A DNA stretch of 64,000 bases, from NCBI GenBank assembly GCA_903919075.1, contig CAIXGR010000084.1:1-64000 (forward strand). Direction: 5' to 3'. Made by a program: the position numbers and the translations under genes. The stretch comes from an uncultured Bacteroidota bacterium. Lineage in GTDB: Bacteria > Bacteroidota > Bacteroidia > Chitinophagales > LD1. This document shows positions 19,638 through 29,168 of this stretch, piece after piece. A model generated the notes under the pieces. It saw nothing but the letters and a program-made list of their open reading frames with translations. It was not told the DNA's origin and ran no database searches. Within the stretch, counting starts at the first letter, position 1; each line of letters starts with the position of its first letter.

Positions 19638-21721
19638 ATGAAACATTTTTTATTCATTTCAACATTGGTTCTGTTCTCCATTACAGTATGGGCGCAGGCG
19701 CCAACTAAACTAAATTACCAAGCGGTAATTCGCGATAATAGTGGAGTGCCATTGGTGAGCACCCCTGTATCCATCACTTTTACAGTTCATAAGAATACGG
19801 AAGGGGCTCAATAGAATACTCCGAAACCCAGCCTGATACCACCAATCAATTTGGATTGGTATCTACGCAGATTGGTAAAGCCGGCGATATAAGCGTGATT
19901 GACTGGGGTGGCGGCGCTAAATTCCTTCAGGTTTTGGTACAAATTAATGGCGCTGGCGGTTACCTTGATATGGGAACAAGCCAATTACAAAGCGTACCTT
20001 ATGCTTTATACGCAGCTAATTCGCCTGCCGGCGCTACCGGTGCTACTGGCCCAACTGGCCCAACAGGAGCAGACGGAAGTGGTGGCGGTGCCACCGGTGC
20101 TACTGGTCCTCAGGGCCTTACTGGTGCCACTGGTGTAAAAGGTAACACAGGTGCAACTGGCCCTACAGGCATACAAGGTAGCACAGGTACAGCAGGTGTA
20201 ACCGGCGCACAAGGTATTACAGGCCCTACAGGGGCAAATGGCGCTACAGGAAGTGGTGGCGGTGCAACTGGAGCAACCGGGCCAACTGGAGCAACCGGCT
20301 CACCGGGTAGTGGTACAGTAAGTGGTACAACAAATTATGTTGCAAAATTTACGCCTAACGGAACAGCAGTGGGTAATTCATTAATTTACGATAACGGTTC
20401 ATACGTTGGTATCGGAACCACTACTCCTAACGCGAAACTAGATGTAGCTGGTAGTGGTGGTGTTGTTAAAATTGATGGAGCCGGAAGCAATTGGATAGCT
20501 TTTTACAGAGATGCTACGTATTATGGTTATGCCGGTAGCTATAGTGGTGGTGCTTCAGATATTGACTTTGGAACTGGTGGTGGCAACTCTACCGGAAACA
20601 TAAACTTTGTAATTGCTGCATCTCCTGCAGTTACTATTGATAAGAACACAAATATGGGAATAGGCGTTCAGGCACCATCTCATCGTTTGCAGGTTGATGG
20701 TGGTAGTAATTTTTCAAATATGGCCTTTACAAATACTGCTACCGGAGGAGGTGCGGGTGCAGGTTTCATGATTGGGCTTGATAATGGAACAGGAACTGAT
20801 GTAGATGTATGGAACTGGGGTTCTGGCATGATGCAATTTGGAACCAACGGTACGCAGCGAATGGTTATTCCCGGCGACGGAAATGTGGGTATTGGAACAA
20901 CCCCACAGTCTAATGCATTAGTAACTGCATCAACTACCCACTCAAATGCCATATACGCTCTTAACGATACTTCAGGAAGCTGGTTTAGTTTTGCCGGATA
21001 TGACAATGCGCCTTCAGAAAATGGTGCTGCGCCTAGTGTTGCAGCTGTAATTGGAGAGTATGCAGATGGTAATTTATCTTCGTCTTACGATGGTGTAGGT
21101 ATAGCTGGTTTAGCGGTGCAGACCCGTTCTAGCTATGGAGCAGGAGGGGCATTTTTAGGCGGATGGTATGGCGTTTACTCTTCCGTAAAAAGAGGCTCAG
21201 GCGGCTATGGCATTTATGCAAGTGTTGATTCTGCAAACTATGCTGCTGTTTATGCTAGTGCTAGCGGAACAACGCAGTATGCTCTATATGCTGGAGCACC
21301 AACTACATACCTTGCAGCTTATTTTAATGGTAACGTAACTTATACAGGTACTCTTACACACAGCAGCGATGCTAAATTGAAGAAAGACATTCGCGATTAC
21401 AATGGTGCGCTTTCAAGCGTAATGCAATTAAGCCCCAAAACATACAATTACCGAACAGATGAGTTCCCGACAATGAATCTTTCTACCGGTAAGCAATTTG
21501 GCTTTGTAGCTCAGGATATTGAAAAAGTATTTCCTGAATTAGTTGTTAATCAGGTAAACAAGGTTGAGAATCCAAAAGACAGAACCGACCGCTCTCTTGA
21601 TATTCAATACAAAAGCGTTGATTACGTATCGCTAATTCCTATTCTTACAAAAGCAATACAGGAACAACAACAAACCATTGAAAAAATGCAAAAAGAAATT
21701 GACCAGTTAAAGGGCAAATAA
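19638..21721 (+). CDS. Collagen-like protein with S74 intramolecular chaperone (frameshifted by one base)
   Basis: The true start is ATG 19638 ([20 protein letters not shown] signal peptide). That frame hits TAG at 19812; adding one G to the GGGG run at 19803-19806 restores [20 protein letters not shown] and joins the frame that ends at 21721, giving 694 residues. Residues about 22-130 are the shared N-terminal module ([27 protein letters not shown]). Then about 95 residues of Gly-X-Y triplets (20026-20315). Next a tail-fibre-like part with [13 protein letters not shown] and [13 protein letters not shown]. The last 120 residues are a Peptidase_S74 domain: [14 protein letters not shown] with the self-cleavage Ser, [21 protein letters not shown], then a coiled-coil tail. 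S74 domains trimerise phage tail spikes and then cut themselves off; here it probably folds a trimeric fibre. Confidence 0.88.
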
Positions 21722-21744
21722 TTTTTTCAAGCATAAATTTTACC

Positions 21745-21778
21745 GAACCCCGGAGCTTTGCTTCGGGGTTCTTTTTTT
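21745..21778 (+). terminator. Intrinsic terminator of the S74 collagen-like gene
   Basis: Stem GAACCCCGGAGC / GCTTCGGGGTTC (12 bp with one G-T pair), loop TTT, followed by CTTTTTTT. Confidence 0.92.
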
Positions 21779-21905
21779 AATAACTATTAATTAAACAATT
21801 GATTTATAGTTGATTATGATCATTGAGTATTTCTCTTAGTGTTGCTTTTTCGCTTGCCAGGTACCAATGTAAGCAGTTGTTTTTGAAGATTTAAGTAAAC
21901 AGTTA

Positions 21906-21938
21906 TTTGCATTCAGCAAACGGATATTTTTATATTTG
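21906..21938 (+). promoter_or_regulatory. Promoter of the DUF5606 gene
   Basis: TTTG at 21906-21909, 21 bases, TATATTTG at 21931-21938: full match to the Bacteroidota -33/-7 consensus, 20 bases before the ATG at 21959. Confidence 0.7.
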
Positions 21939-21958
21939 CCGTCTTAAATTTTTTCTAA

Positions 21959-22519
21959 ATGGATTTATCAGAAATCGTATCAGTTACAGGATTACCCGGA
22001 TTATTTAAAATTGCTTCACGCAGAAACGACGGATTAATTATAACATCTTTAATAGATGGAAAAACGCAATTTGCCCCAGGAAGAACACATCTTTTTTCTA
22101 CACTTGATAATATTACTTTGTTTACCACAGGCGAACCAGTAATATTGAAAGAAGTATTGGCTTCAATCAAAAAGAAAGAAACTTCTAACCCGGTTCCCGA
22201 TGTAAAAAACGACGAAGGCTTAAAAACCTGGATGGCTGCAATTTTGCCAGAATATGATAAGGAAAAAGTACACGTAAGCGATATGAAAAAATTGGCGAAG
22301 TGGTACAATACCTTAAATGCCAAAAACCTTATTGAAGAATTAGTATCTGACAAACCTGCTGAAGGAGAAAAAGCTACAACTGAGACTACTGAAAAGAAGG
22401 AAGTGAAGAAGGAAAAAAAGGAAAGTAAGCCTAAAGCAGTAAAGAGCGATAAGTCGAACAAAAGCAGTAATAAGCCTGCCCCTGCTAAAAAAATAACTAC
22501 ACCACGCAAAGCTTCATAA
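21959..22519 (+). CDS. DUF5606 domain-containing protein
   Basis: 186 residues. Residues 1-135 match DUF5606, a Bacteroidota family: MDLSEIVSVTGLPGLFKI, RNDGLIITSLIDGK, then helices around LKTWMAAILPEYDKEKVHVSDMKKLAKW. The tail, residues 136-186, is Lys/Glu/Ser-rich and disordered (EKKEVKKEKKESKPK). Probably cytoplasmic; the function is not known, though the basic tail suggests contact with nucleic acid or ribosomes (inference). The minus-strand frame across the same bases is a shadow. A strong promoter precedes it. Confidence 0.85.
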   Translation: MDLSEIVSVTGLPGLFKIASRRNDGLIITSLIDGKTQFAPGRTHLFSTLDNITLFTTGEPVILKEVLASIKKKETSNPVPDVKNDEGLKTWMAAILPEYDKEKVHVSDMKKLAKWYNTLNAKNLIEELVSDKPAEGEKATTETTEKKEVKKEKKESKPKAVKSDKSNKSSNKPAPAKKITTPRKAS

Positions 22520-22642
22520 AATACCTGAATCACAATTATAGCCAAAGCGGTGTTTCTGTTCGGTTGCCAATAATATTGGCTTGGGTATTTAATGAATATG
22601 GGTGACATATATTTATAATATCATAAAGAAAGATTGGCAGAA

Positions 22643-24364
22643 ATGGAGCAGTCAGTTGTTATACCTACCAGAGCAAAAAGAAATTTTGTATCCGAAGATT
22701 TTGCCCCATCCAGTTGGGCAGTAATTGAACCCTACTACATTAATCTGCTTGAGCGGCCGATAAATTCGGTGGACGACTTGAAAACATGGCTCCATAATTG
22801 GAGCGAGCTGGAATCTGTTTTAGGTGAAGATTCCCGCTGGATATATGTTCGCACAACTATTGATACTTCCGATGAAAAAGCTAAGACCGATTTAGTTAAT
22901 CTATATTCAAATATTGTCCCGCAAACTTCCGCACAGGAAAATTTGCTGAAGAAAAAATTAATGGCATCGCCATTTGTTAACCTGTTGCCAGCCGAGGTCT
23001 TTTATACCTTTTTGCGTAAAACAAAGAAAGACCTCGAACTTTTCCGTCAGGAGAATTTGCAATTGATGAGCCAGATTAGCTTGGTGCAAAGCAAGTTTGA
23101 TGAAATAGCAGGAGCCCAAAGTATAAATTATAATGGCACTGAAATTACATTGCAACAGGCATCAGTTTATATGAAAAACACCAACCGCGCGCAGCGGGAG
23201 GAAGTTTTTAATAGAATGAATGAACGAAGAATGCAAGATCGTGAAGAATTAGACGAATTGCTTACCGAGTTAATTCAATTGCGTCATCAGGTGGCAAAAA
23301 ATGCTGGATATAAAAATTATCTTGAATACCGGTTCGATGAATTGGGGCGATTTGATTACACACCGGCCGATTGCTTGCAATTTCATTCGGCAGTTGAAAA
23401 GGTTGTAATGCCTGTTGTAAATAAATTAGTTGAGACCCGTAAACAAGAACTTGGGCTAGATATTTTAAGGCCATGGGATGTTGAAGTAGATACTACCGGT
23501 AAAGCTCCGCTAGTGCCATTTAATTCTTCCACAGAGTTGGTAGAAAAAACTATTACCTGCTTTAATCAGCTCGACCCATATTTTGCACAGTGCATCGAAA
23601 TTATGCAACGCATGAAATATCTCGACCTTGATTCGCGCTTGCACAAGGGAATGGGCGGATATAATATGACTATGCCCGAAATTGGCGTGCCATTTATTTT
23701 TATGAATTCAGCAAATTCAGAACACGACCTTATTACTATTGTGCACGAGGGTGGCCATGCCATTCATACTTTTTTAACCCACCAGTTAGAATTAAATGCA
23801 TTTAAAGAAGTAACTTCTGAAATTGCTGAAGTTGCATCAATGGGTATGGAGTTAATGACTATGGAATATTGGAATATATTTTATACAAATGCCGATGATT
23901 TAAAGCGCGCAAAAAGAAATCATTTGCAGTATATAATTAGCCTGCTTGCCAAAACTTGCCAGGGCGATAGTTTTCAGTTTTGGTTATATACTAACCCAGA
24001 CCATACTATTGAAGAGCGCAGGAAAAAATGGCGCGAACTACATAATAAATTTGTTTCGAAAACAATCGATTATACTGGTTATGAAGAGTCGCTTGAAACC
24101 GGCTATCAAAGAATACTGCACTTTTACGTAGTGCCTTTTTACTATATCGAATATGCTTTTGCACAGTTAGGTGCGGTTGCTATTTTAAGAAACTACAAAC
24201 AAAATGCCACAAAAACTATTGACGATTATAAGAAAGCTTTAAGCCTTGGCTATACAAAAACTATTCCTCAGTTTTATGAAACGGCAGGGGCTAAATTTGA
24301 TTTTTCGGAAAAATATGTTGCACAACTGATAAGTTTTCTTGAACAGGAATTGAAAAACCTTTAG
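22643..24364 (+). CDS. M3 family oligoendopeptidase
   Basis: 573 residues from ATG 22643 (MEQSVVIPTRAKRNF); a TTG three codons upstream is less likely. Zinc metallopeptidase of the thimet/PepF type: HEGGHAIH at about residues 368-375 gives the two zinc histidines and the catalytic Glu, and the third ligand lies in the downstream EVTSEIAEVASMGMELM helix. FKEVTSE and YYIEYAFAQLGA are typical of the family. No signal peptide, so it digests short peptides in the cytoplasm. Length fits the family. It follows the DUF5606 gene by 123 bases. Confidence 0.93.
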   Translation: MEQSVVIPTRAKRNFVSEDFAPSSWAVIEPYYINLLERPINSVDDLKTWLHNWSELESVLGEDSRWIYVRTTIDTSDEKAKTDLVNLYSNIVPQTSAQENLLKKKLMASPFVNLLPAEVFYTFLRKTKKDLELFRQENLQLMSQISLVQSKFDEIAGAQSINYNGTEITLQQASVYMKNTNRAQREEVFNRMNERRMQDREELDELLTELIQLRHQVAKNAGYKNYLEYRFDELGRFDYTPADCLQFHSAVEKVVMPVVNKLVETRKQELGLDILRPWDVEVDTTGKAPLVPFNSSTELVEKTITCFNQLDPYFAQCIEIMQRMKYLDLDSRLHKGMGGYNMTMPEIGVPFIFMNSANSEHDLITIVHEGGHAIHTFLTHQLELNAFKEVTSEIAEVASMGMELMTMEYWNIFYTNADDLKRAKRNHLQYIISLLAKTCQGDSFQFWLYTNPDHTIEERRKKWRELHNKFVSKTIDYTGYEESLETGYQRILHFYVVPFYYIEYAFAQLGAVAILRNYKQNATKTIDDYKKALSLGYTKTIPQFYETAGAKFDFSEKYVAQLISFLEQELKNL

Positions 24365-24369
24365 GGTAT

Positions 24370-24903
24370 TTACAGAAATCCCATTGCAAACAAAACTGCG
24401 CCAATAACCGAAAGTACAAGGCCGAAATACCACAAAAACTTTTTACGGGCAAGTATTGCAATTGCCGAAACCGCAATGGCAATTTGAAATGAAGTTACCG
24501 ACCGTGCAAAAGTAACATGCTTGTCAAGATGTAGCTTCGATTCTTTTTCTGCCTCTTGGGCTTTCTCCTTTATCGCTTCCTGTTCGGTTTTATACTTGGC
24601 CTGTTTATTATTTATTTCTGCCAGCGATTCGGTACTTTTGCCAGTGCTATTCAATAAAATGCTTTGAGTAATTTCATATTTAATACCCTTTGCCTGGTAA
24701 TATGCCCATTGGTCCGATGCTTTTATTTGCTCAATCAACGCCTCGTTAGAATGATGGCCAGCCATTAAACTGGCCAGGGCCGCAAAAACAGCCATCATTG
24801 CTGTGGAGATAGCCAGATACATCGACCATCTGTCTTTACCTTCTTCTGCCTTTTCATGAATCCCCTCATGAAGATGTTCAGTCGGCACCTCAATATCTTC
24901 CAT
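24370..24903 (-). CDS. DUF4337 membrane protein
   Basis: 177 residues, ATG 24903. Three membrane segments: about 28-49 (MYLAISTAMMAVFAALASL), 137-151 and 155-177 (FLWYFGLVLSVIGAVLFAM). Between the first and second there is a long charged helix, residues 70-130, predicted coiled coil (NKQAKYKTEQEAIKEKAQEA). The HHSNEALIEQIKASDQWAYYQAKGIK block is the core of DUF4337. Function unknown. It ends 6 bases from the convergent peptidase gene. Confidence 0.85.
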   Translation of the reverse strand: MEDIEVPTEHLHEGIHEKAEEGKDRWSMYLAISTAMMAVFAALASLMAGHHSNEALIEQIKASDQWAYYQAKGIKYEITQSILLNSTGKSTESLAEINNKQAKYKTEQEAIKEKAQEAEKESKLHLDKHVTFARSVTSFQIAIAVSAIAILARKKFLWYFGLVLSVIGAVLFAMGFL

Positions 24904-24950
24904 ACACCATAATCTTTACTGTTAGAAAGTATAAAGTTAGCATATCCAAC

Positions 24951-25733
24951 TCAGGTTATGGTGTTATTGGCATATACTTTTAAGCGCGCTTTGCTTTGGG
25001 TTAGTAATTTTCGTCTCTCAGCCTCTGCCCTAGCCAGGTTTATTTTTTGTTTTTCGCTTGGCCCGCGCTCTTTTATTTTTCTGCAAAATTTATCAATATC
25101 GTGCCAATTGCCAATTTCATTCTGTATTTCATTCAGTAATAAAACTTCTGCCGTAGTAAAAATCTTTCCACTGCCAAAGTCGGTAACGTATATTACATCC
25201 TTTATTTTTTTGCGCACTTCATGTAGCCGTTCAGCAATTATATTGTAAACCCTTTCCGAAATAATTTCATGCTTTTTTTTCTGTAAAAACAAATCAATTT
25301 GTTTTGCTTTTATGTTTTTAATATGCAATGCACCTCGCTTCTCCATCTTGTTTAGTCGGTCACGGTAGTCGTGCAATTTATTTTTTAATTTCTTTCGCGC
25401 TTTATATTGTTTAAGTTCTTGTTTTTTAAAATCTACAGGCGCAACTTTAAATTGCTCGAAAAACGTTAAAGCATTTTTGGCATCGCGTAATTTTCCGGAT
25501 AGTTTAAAGATTGTGTTCAGCGGTTTAAGCTTTTTACTGGGGCCAAACTTTTTTTCGCAATAATCAACTAAATGAAATAAGGCGGTTAACTTTTTTATTT
25601 CTACTCTGGCCTTGTGTAGCGATTTGTCGTCCTTATTTTTTAAATAATTTTTTAGCTGCTTATAAATATTTTCCCACCTTGTAGCGTAGTATTTGCTCAA
25701 TTTAATGTTGAACGATGTTTTATGGCTTCTCAT
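24951..25733 (-). CDS. CHAD domain-containing protein
   Basis: 260 residues from ATG 25733 (MRSHKTSFNIKL); an ATG at 25811 would add 26 hydrophobic residues that do not belong to the domain, so I prefer the shorter form. The CHAD domain (conserved histidine alpha-helical) fills it: HKARVEIKKLTALFHLV with the leading His/Arg/Lys, LSGKLRDAKNAL, and the second-half EIGNWHDIDKFCRKI. CHAD proteins bind polyphosphate with these basic residues. Very high Lys content fits that. No CYTH domain is fused, unlike many relatives. Polyphosphate binding is from family knowledge, not shown here. Confidence 0.85.
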   Translation of the reverse strand: MRSHKTSFNIKLSKYYATRWENIYKQLKNYLKNKDDKSLHKARVEIKKLTALFHLVDYCEKKFGPSKKLKPLNTIFKLSGKLRDAKNALTFFEQFKVAPVDFKKQELKQYKARKKLKNKLHDYRDRLNKMEKRGALHIKNIKAKQIDLFLQKKKHEIISERVYNIIAERLHEVRKKIKDVIYVTDFGSGKIFTTAEVLLLNEIQNEIGNWHDIDKFCRKIKERGPSEKQKINLARAEAERRKLLTQSKARLKVYANNTIT

Positions 25734-25834
25734 AACCTTGCTAAGAAATACAGTATAAAAACGAATACTAAGGTAGATAAGTATGCCTTTATTAAAGATG
25801 ATTTTTCTCATTTAGTTTTATCATCTGCCTATGC

Positions 25835-25864
25835 TTGTTTGTATAAAATCATAGCTTACCTTTG
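25835..25864 (+). promoter_or_regulatory. Promoter of the ABC exporter operon
   Basis: TTG at 25835-25837, 19 bases, TACCTTTG at 25857-25864 (perfect -7), 17 bases before the ATG at 25882. Confidence 0.6.
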
Positions 25865-25881
25865 GGTATCATATTTATAAA

Positions 25882-26652
25882 ATGAGTTTAGAAAAGAAGA
25901 CTATTATTTCAGTGCAAAACCTGGTAAAAAGTTACGAGGATTTTACTGCCGTAAACGGTATTAGCTTTGAAGTATACGAAGGAGAAATTTTCGGCCTGCT
26001 TGGCCCAAATGGTGCAGGGAAAACCACAACACTGGAAATACTTGAAACACTTCGTCAAAAGTCGGGGGGCGATATTAAGATTGATGGCTTGGATGTAGAT
26101 AAAAATCAGAACGAGATTAAAAAAATAATTGGGGTTCAGTTACAGGCTGCCGGTTATTACCCAAGTCTTAAATTGCTAGAGTTGCTGGATTTATTTAGTG
26201 GGCTGTATAATGTAGCTATTGATAAAATGAAAATGCTAGCCTTAGTGGGGCTTGAGGACAAGGCAAAAAGCAAATACAAAGATTTGTCGGGCGGACAAAA
26301 ACAACGATTCTCATTATGTACTACGCTTATCAATAATCCTAAAATTATTTTTCTTGACGAGCCAACAACCGGGCTTGATCCACAATCAAGAAGGAATTTG
26401 TGGGAGTTGATACGGCAGATACGCGACAAAGGCACAACAGTAGTTATTACCACCCATTACATGGATGAAGCCGAAGAACTTTGCGACCGCGTTGCTGTAA
26501 TGGAAGCTGGTAAGTTTATTGCGCTCAACACGCCCGATAACCTGATTGATGATTTAGTAGCCAAAGGTTTTGAACGGAAAAAAGAAGTAAAAAAAGCAAA
26601 TCTCGAGGATGTGTTTTTACATCTTACCGGTAAGGAGTGGAGGGATGCGTAA
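25882..26652 (+). CDS. ABC transporter ATP-binding protein
   Basis: 256 residues. Single ABC domain of the drug/lipid exporter type (ABC-2): Walker A GPNGAGKTT at 41-49, Q-loop GVQLQAAG, signature LSGGQKQRFSL near 136, Walker B IIFLDEPTTGLDP near 157, H-loop VVITTHYMDEAEELCDR. The C-terminal part ends DVFLHLTGKEW, common in this group. Its permease partner starts 21 bases downstream. Substrate cannot be told from sequence. Confidence 0.95.
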   Translation: MSLEKKTIISVQNLVKSYEDFTAVNGISFEVYEGEIFGLLGPNGAGKTTTLEILETLRQKSGGDIKIDGLDVDKNQNEIKKIIGVQLQAAGYYPSLKLLELLDLFSGLYNVAIDKMKMLALVGLEDKAKSKYKDLSGGQKQRFSLCTTLINNPKIIFLDEPTTGLDPQSRRNLWELIRQIRDKGTTVVITTHYMDEAEELCDRVAVMEAGKFIALNTPDNLIDDLVAKGFERKKEVKKANLEDVFLHLTGKEWRDA

Positions 26653-26673
26653 ATAAAATATTAACCTAGCGTA

Positions 26674-27780
26674 ATGAATAGTCAAAAAAAATATAGTCAG
26701 TTGCGAGCAATGCTTGCTATTACTGTGGCAAGTTTGCAAAGTACTTTTCGTAATCCATCGGCGGTATTGTTCTCTTTTGCTTTCCCTATGTTTTTCATTC
26801 TTGTATTTGGTTTTATTGGCAAGGGCACTATATCAGTAAAGGTTGGTGTATCTGCTAAAAGCGACACGGCTAATGCAATGTATACCATGCTAAAATCAAG
26901 GCCTGAACTAAAGCTAACGCTAGATGAAAGTGATGCACAAATGAAGGATGAACTTGAAAAGGGAAAATTAGATGGTGTGCTGGCATTTATGAAGAGTAGT
27001 GATTCAACTAAACCTAATCTGCAGGTTACACTTCAAACGTCTAAAGCATCGGCTGAGGGTGGGGCTATGATACAAATGTTTATGATGCATGCAGTTGACC
27101 AGGCAAATTTGGCATCGGCCCCCGAAATAAAACATGTTGCAGAACTGAGAACCTTAGAAGTTAACGACCATGCTTATAAGAGTATAGATTTTATTTTGCC
27201 AGGTATGTTGGGCTTTTCATTACTTAGCATGGGTGTGTTTGGAACAGCATTTGTGTTTTTAAACTTACGCAATACACTAGTAATAAAACGTTTTTTTGCT
27301 ACGCCTATCAATAAAGCATACATAGTATTAGGCGAAGCTTTAAGCCGTGTGTTATTTACACTGCTTACTTCAAGCTTTATTATTGTTGTTGGGTATTTGG
27401 TATTCGGTTTTACTTTGCAGCATGGGCTTATTACTTTTATAAATATGCTTTTTCTGTCATTTATTTCCCTCTTTGTTTTTATGGGCTTTGGGTTTATAAT
27501 TTCGGGCTTGGCAAAAAACGAAAGTGCTGTTCCGCCATTAGCTAATTTAATTACGCTGCCGCAATTTATATTATGTGGTACATTTTTCTCTACGTCGTTT
27601 TTTCCGGCATGGATGCAGCCTATTCCTAAAATGTTGCCACTTACTTATTTAAATGATGCCATGCGCAGGGTAGCTTTTGAAGGCGCAAGTTTATTCCAGG
27701 TATGGAACGACATATTAGTTCTGCTTATATGGGGCGTGGTGGTATATTTTTTCGCCACTAAATTATTTAAGTGGGAGTAA
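26674..27780 (+). CDS. ABC-2 type transporter permease
   Basis: 368 residues, ABC2_membrane_3 type. One membrane segment near 30-50, a soluble extracytoplasmic domain of about residues 50-165 (ISVKVGVSAKSDTANAMYTM...), then five segments, including FILPGMLGFSLLSMGVFGTAF near 172-192 and LITLPQFILCGTFFSTSFFP near 285-305. The P-rich motif with PLTYLNDAMRRV is typical. Works with the ATPase encoded just upstream as an exporter of unknown substrate. Confidence 0.93.
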   Translation: MNSQKKYSQLRAMLAITVASLQSTFRNPSAVLFSFAFPMFFILVFGFIGKGTISVKVGVSAKSDTANAMYTMLKSRPELKLTLDESDAQMKDELEKGKLDGVLAFMKSSDSTKPNLQVTLQTSKASAEGGAMIQMFMMHAVDQANLASAPEIKHVAELRTLEVNDHAYKSIDFILPGMLGFSLLSMGVFGTAFVFLNLRNTLVIKRFFATPINKAYIVLGEALSRVLFTLLTSSFIIVVGYLVFGFTLQHGLITFINMLFLSFISLFVFMGFGFIISGLAKNESAVPPLANLITLPQFILCGTFFSTSFFPAWMQPIPKMLPLTYLNDAMRRVAFEGASLFQVWNDILVLLIWGVVVYFFATKLFKWE

Positions 27781-27809
27781 TATTTTTATAAGGCTTAACC
27801 AAATAAAAA

Positions 27810-28172
27810 ATGATTACCCAACATTTTGCCTATAAGTTTACTGAAGAGTGGATTGCCGCATGGAATTCGCACAATCTCGATAATATTCTATGCCATTATA
27901 CCGACGACTTTTCGCTTGAAACCCCTATGGCCCTTAAAATAGTTCCCGAAAGCGGGGGTATACTAAAAGGTAAAGAGGCCATCCGTGCCTACTGGGCAAA
28001 AGGGCTTGAACTGATACCGGAATTATTTTTCGAAGTGTACGAAGTTTTAATTGGCATTAACGGTCTCACCATTTATTATATCAACCGCGCCACCGAAAAG
28101 AAATCTGCTGAGGTATTCTTTTTTAACGATGCAGGAAAGGTTACAAAAAGCTTTGTCTATTACGTTCAGTAG
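27810..28172 (+). CDS. NTF2-like (SnoaL-type) protein
   Basis: 120 residues, ATG 27810. NTF2-like cone fold: FTEEWIAAWNSHNLDNILCHYTDDFSLETP at the start and GILKGKEAIRAYWAKGLELIPELFF in the middle are the usual signatures. Such proteins bind or isomerise small molecules. No catalytic residues can be assigned. Third gene of the ABC operon by position (29 bases after the permease); the functional link is not established. Confidence 0.82.
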   Translation: MITQHFAYKFTEEWIAAWNSHNLDNILCHYTDDFSLETPMALKIVPESGGILKGKEAIRAYWAKGLELIPELFFEVYEVLIGINGLTIYYINRATEKKSAEVFFFNDAGKVTKSFVYYVQ

Positions 28173-28505
28173 CTAAACCTTTTCAACTACTACGGCTGTT
28201 CCGTACGCAAGCACTTCAGTTAAGCCTTGCATTACTTCATTAGCATCGTAACGCATATTAATAACTGCATTCGCACCTTTTTCACGGGCATGTGTCATCA
28301 TTAATTGCATGGCTTCTTCGCGCGCATTTTCGCAAAGCTCGGTATAAATTGCACTGCGGCCCCCAAAAATGGTCATAAACTGTCCGGCTATGTTGCCTAC
28401 TATACTTCGTGACCGAACAGTAATGCCGCGCACCAGGCCTAACTGACGGGTTACTTTATATCCTTCTAAAGCGTTGCTGGTGGTAATAATAAGTGAGTTG
28501 TCCAT
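28173..28505 (-). CDS. YbjQ family protein (UPF0145)
   Basis: 110 residues, full family length. Matches YbjQ: LGLVRGITVRSRSIVGNIAGQ, TELCENAREEAMQLMMTHA, KGANAVINMRYDAN and the final AYGTAVVVEK. Members form pentameric rings and have been called heavy-metal-binding on structural grounds; the role is unknown. Its stop codon directly abuts that of the convergent upstream gene. Confidence 0.93.
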   Translation of the reverse strand: MDNSLIITTSNALEGYKVTRQLGLVRGITVRSRSIVGNIAGQFMTIFGGRSAIYTELCENAREEAMQLMMTHAREKGANAVINMRYDANEVMQGLTEVLAYGTAVVVEKV

Positions 28506-28607
28506 ATTAAAGTTTAAATATCAAGTTATAAAAAAATAATATCTGTTTAAAGTATTGTATAAACATACTAAAGTATAGCGAGATTATTTTTTACCAGCTC
28601 ACACAAT

Positions 28608-28967
28608 ATGGCAATTTATCCTTATTGGCAACATTTGTATATTAGTAAAATGATAGCCAATACCCCATCAGCGCCTTACTATGCAGTAATCTTTACATCC
28701 AATAAAACAGGACCCGATAATGGATATGCTGTAATGAGCGATAGGATGGAAGAACTTGCCAAACAGCAGCCTGGCTATCTTGGCTACGAATCGGCCCGCA
28801 GCGAAATCGGAATTACTATATCGTACTGGGATAGTTTAGATGCTATCAAAAATTGGAAGATGAATGTTGAACATCAGGTAGCACAAAAGTTTGGTAGAGA
28901 AGAATGGTATTCGCAGTTTAAAGTGCGCATATGCCGTGTGGACCGCGAATACGGTTTTGGGCTTTAA
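28608..28967 (+). CDS. Antibiotic biosynthesis monooxygenase (ABM) family protein
   Basis: 119 residues from ATG 28608; an internal ATG at 28650 (MIANTPSAPYYAVIFTS) fits the family start better and may be the true one. ABM-type ferredoxin-like fold: YYAVIFTSNKT, MEELAKQQPGYLGYESAR, ITISYWDSLDAIKNWKMNVEH and the conserved ending ...YSQFKVRICRVDREYGF. Relatives include heme-degrading and quinol monooxygenases, but most are uncharacterised stress-type proteins. Confidence 0.85.
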   Translation: MAIYPYWQHLYISKMIANTPSAPYYAVIFTSNKTGPDNGYAVMSDRMEELAKQQPGYLGYESARSEIGITISYWDSLDAIKNWKMNVEHQVAQKFGREEWYSQFKVRICRVDREYGFGL

Positions 28968-29168
28968 AAGATTGTTAGTGTTAACAATTAACAAAATGAT
29001 TATTGTCAGATAATTAAACAGCTAAGCCACATCTGGTTTCCCAATCAGTTGATTTATAGTGTATTTGCATAAAAGCATTAATTGGCCAGGCACTTAAGCC
29101 CGTTTATAGGCTGTTTTATACGCCTTTACTATGTAACATGCCCCCCTCTTTGACGTAAGCAAAAAGTA

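Noticed and set aside
21955-22608. 217-codon frame on the minus strand opposite the DUF5606 gene
   Set aside because: The plus strand has a recognised family, a perfect promoter and a good start; the minus frame is Ser/Phe-rich as antisense of Lys/Glu-rich coding DNA.
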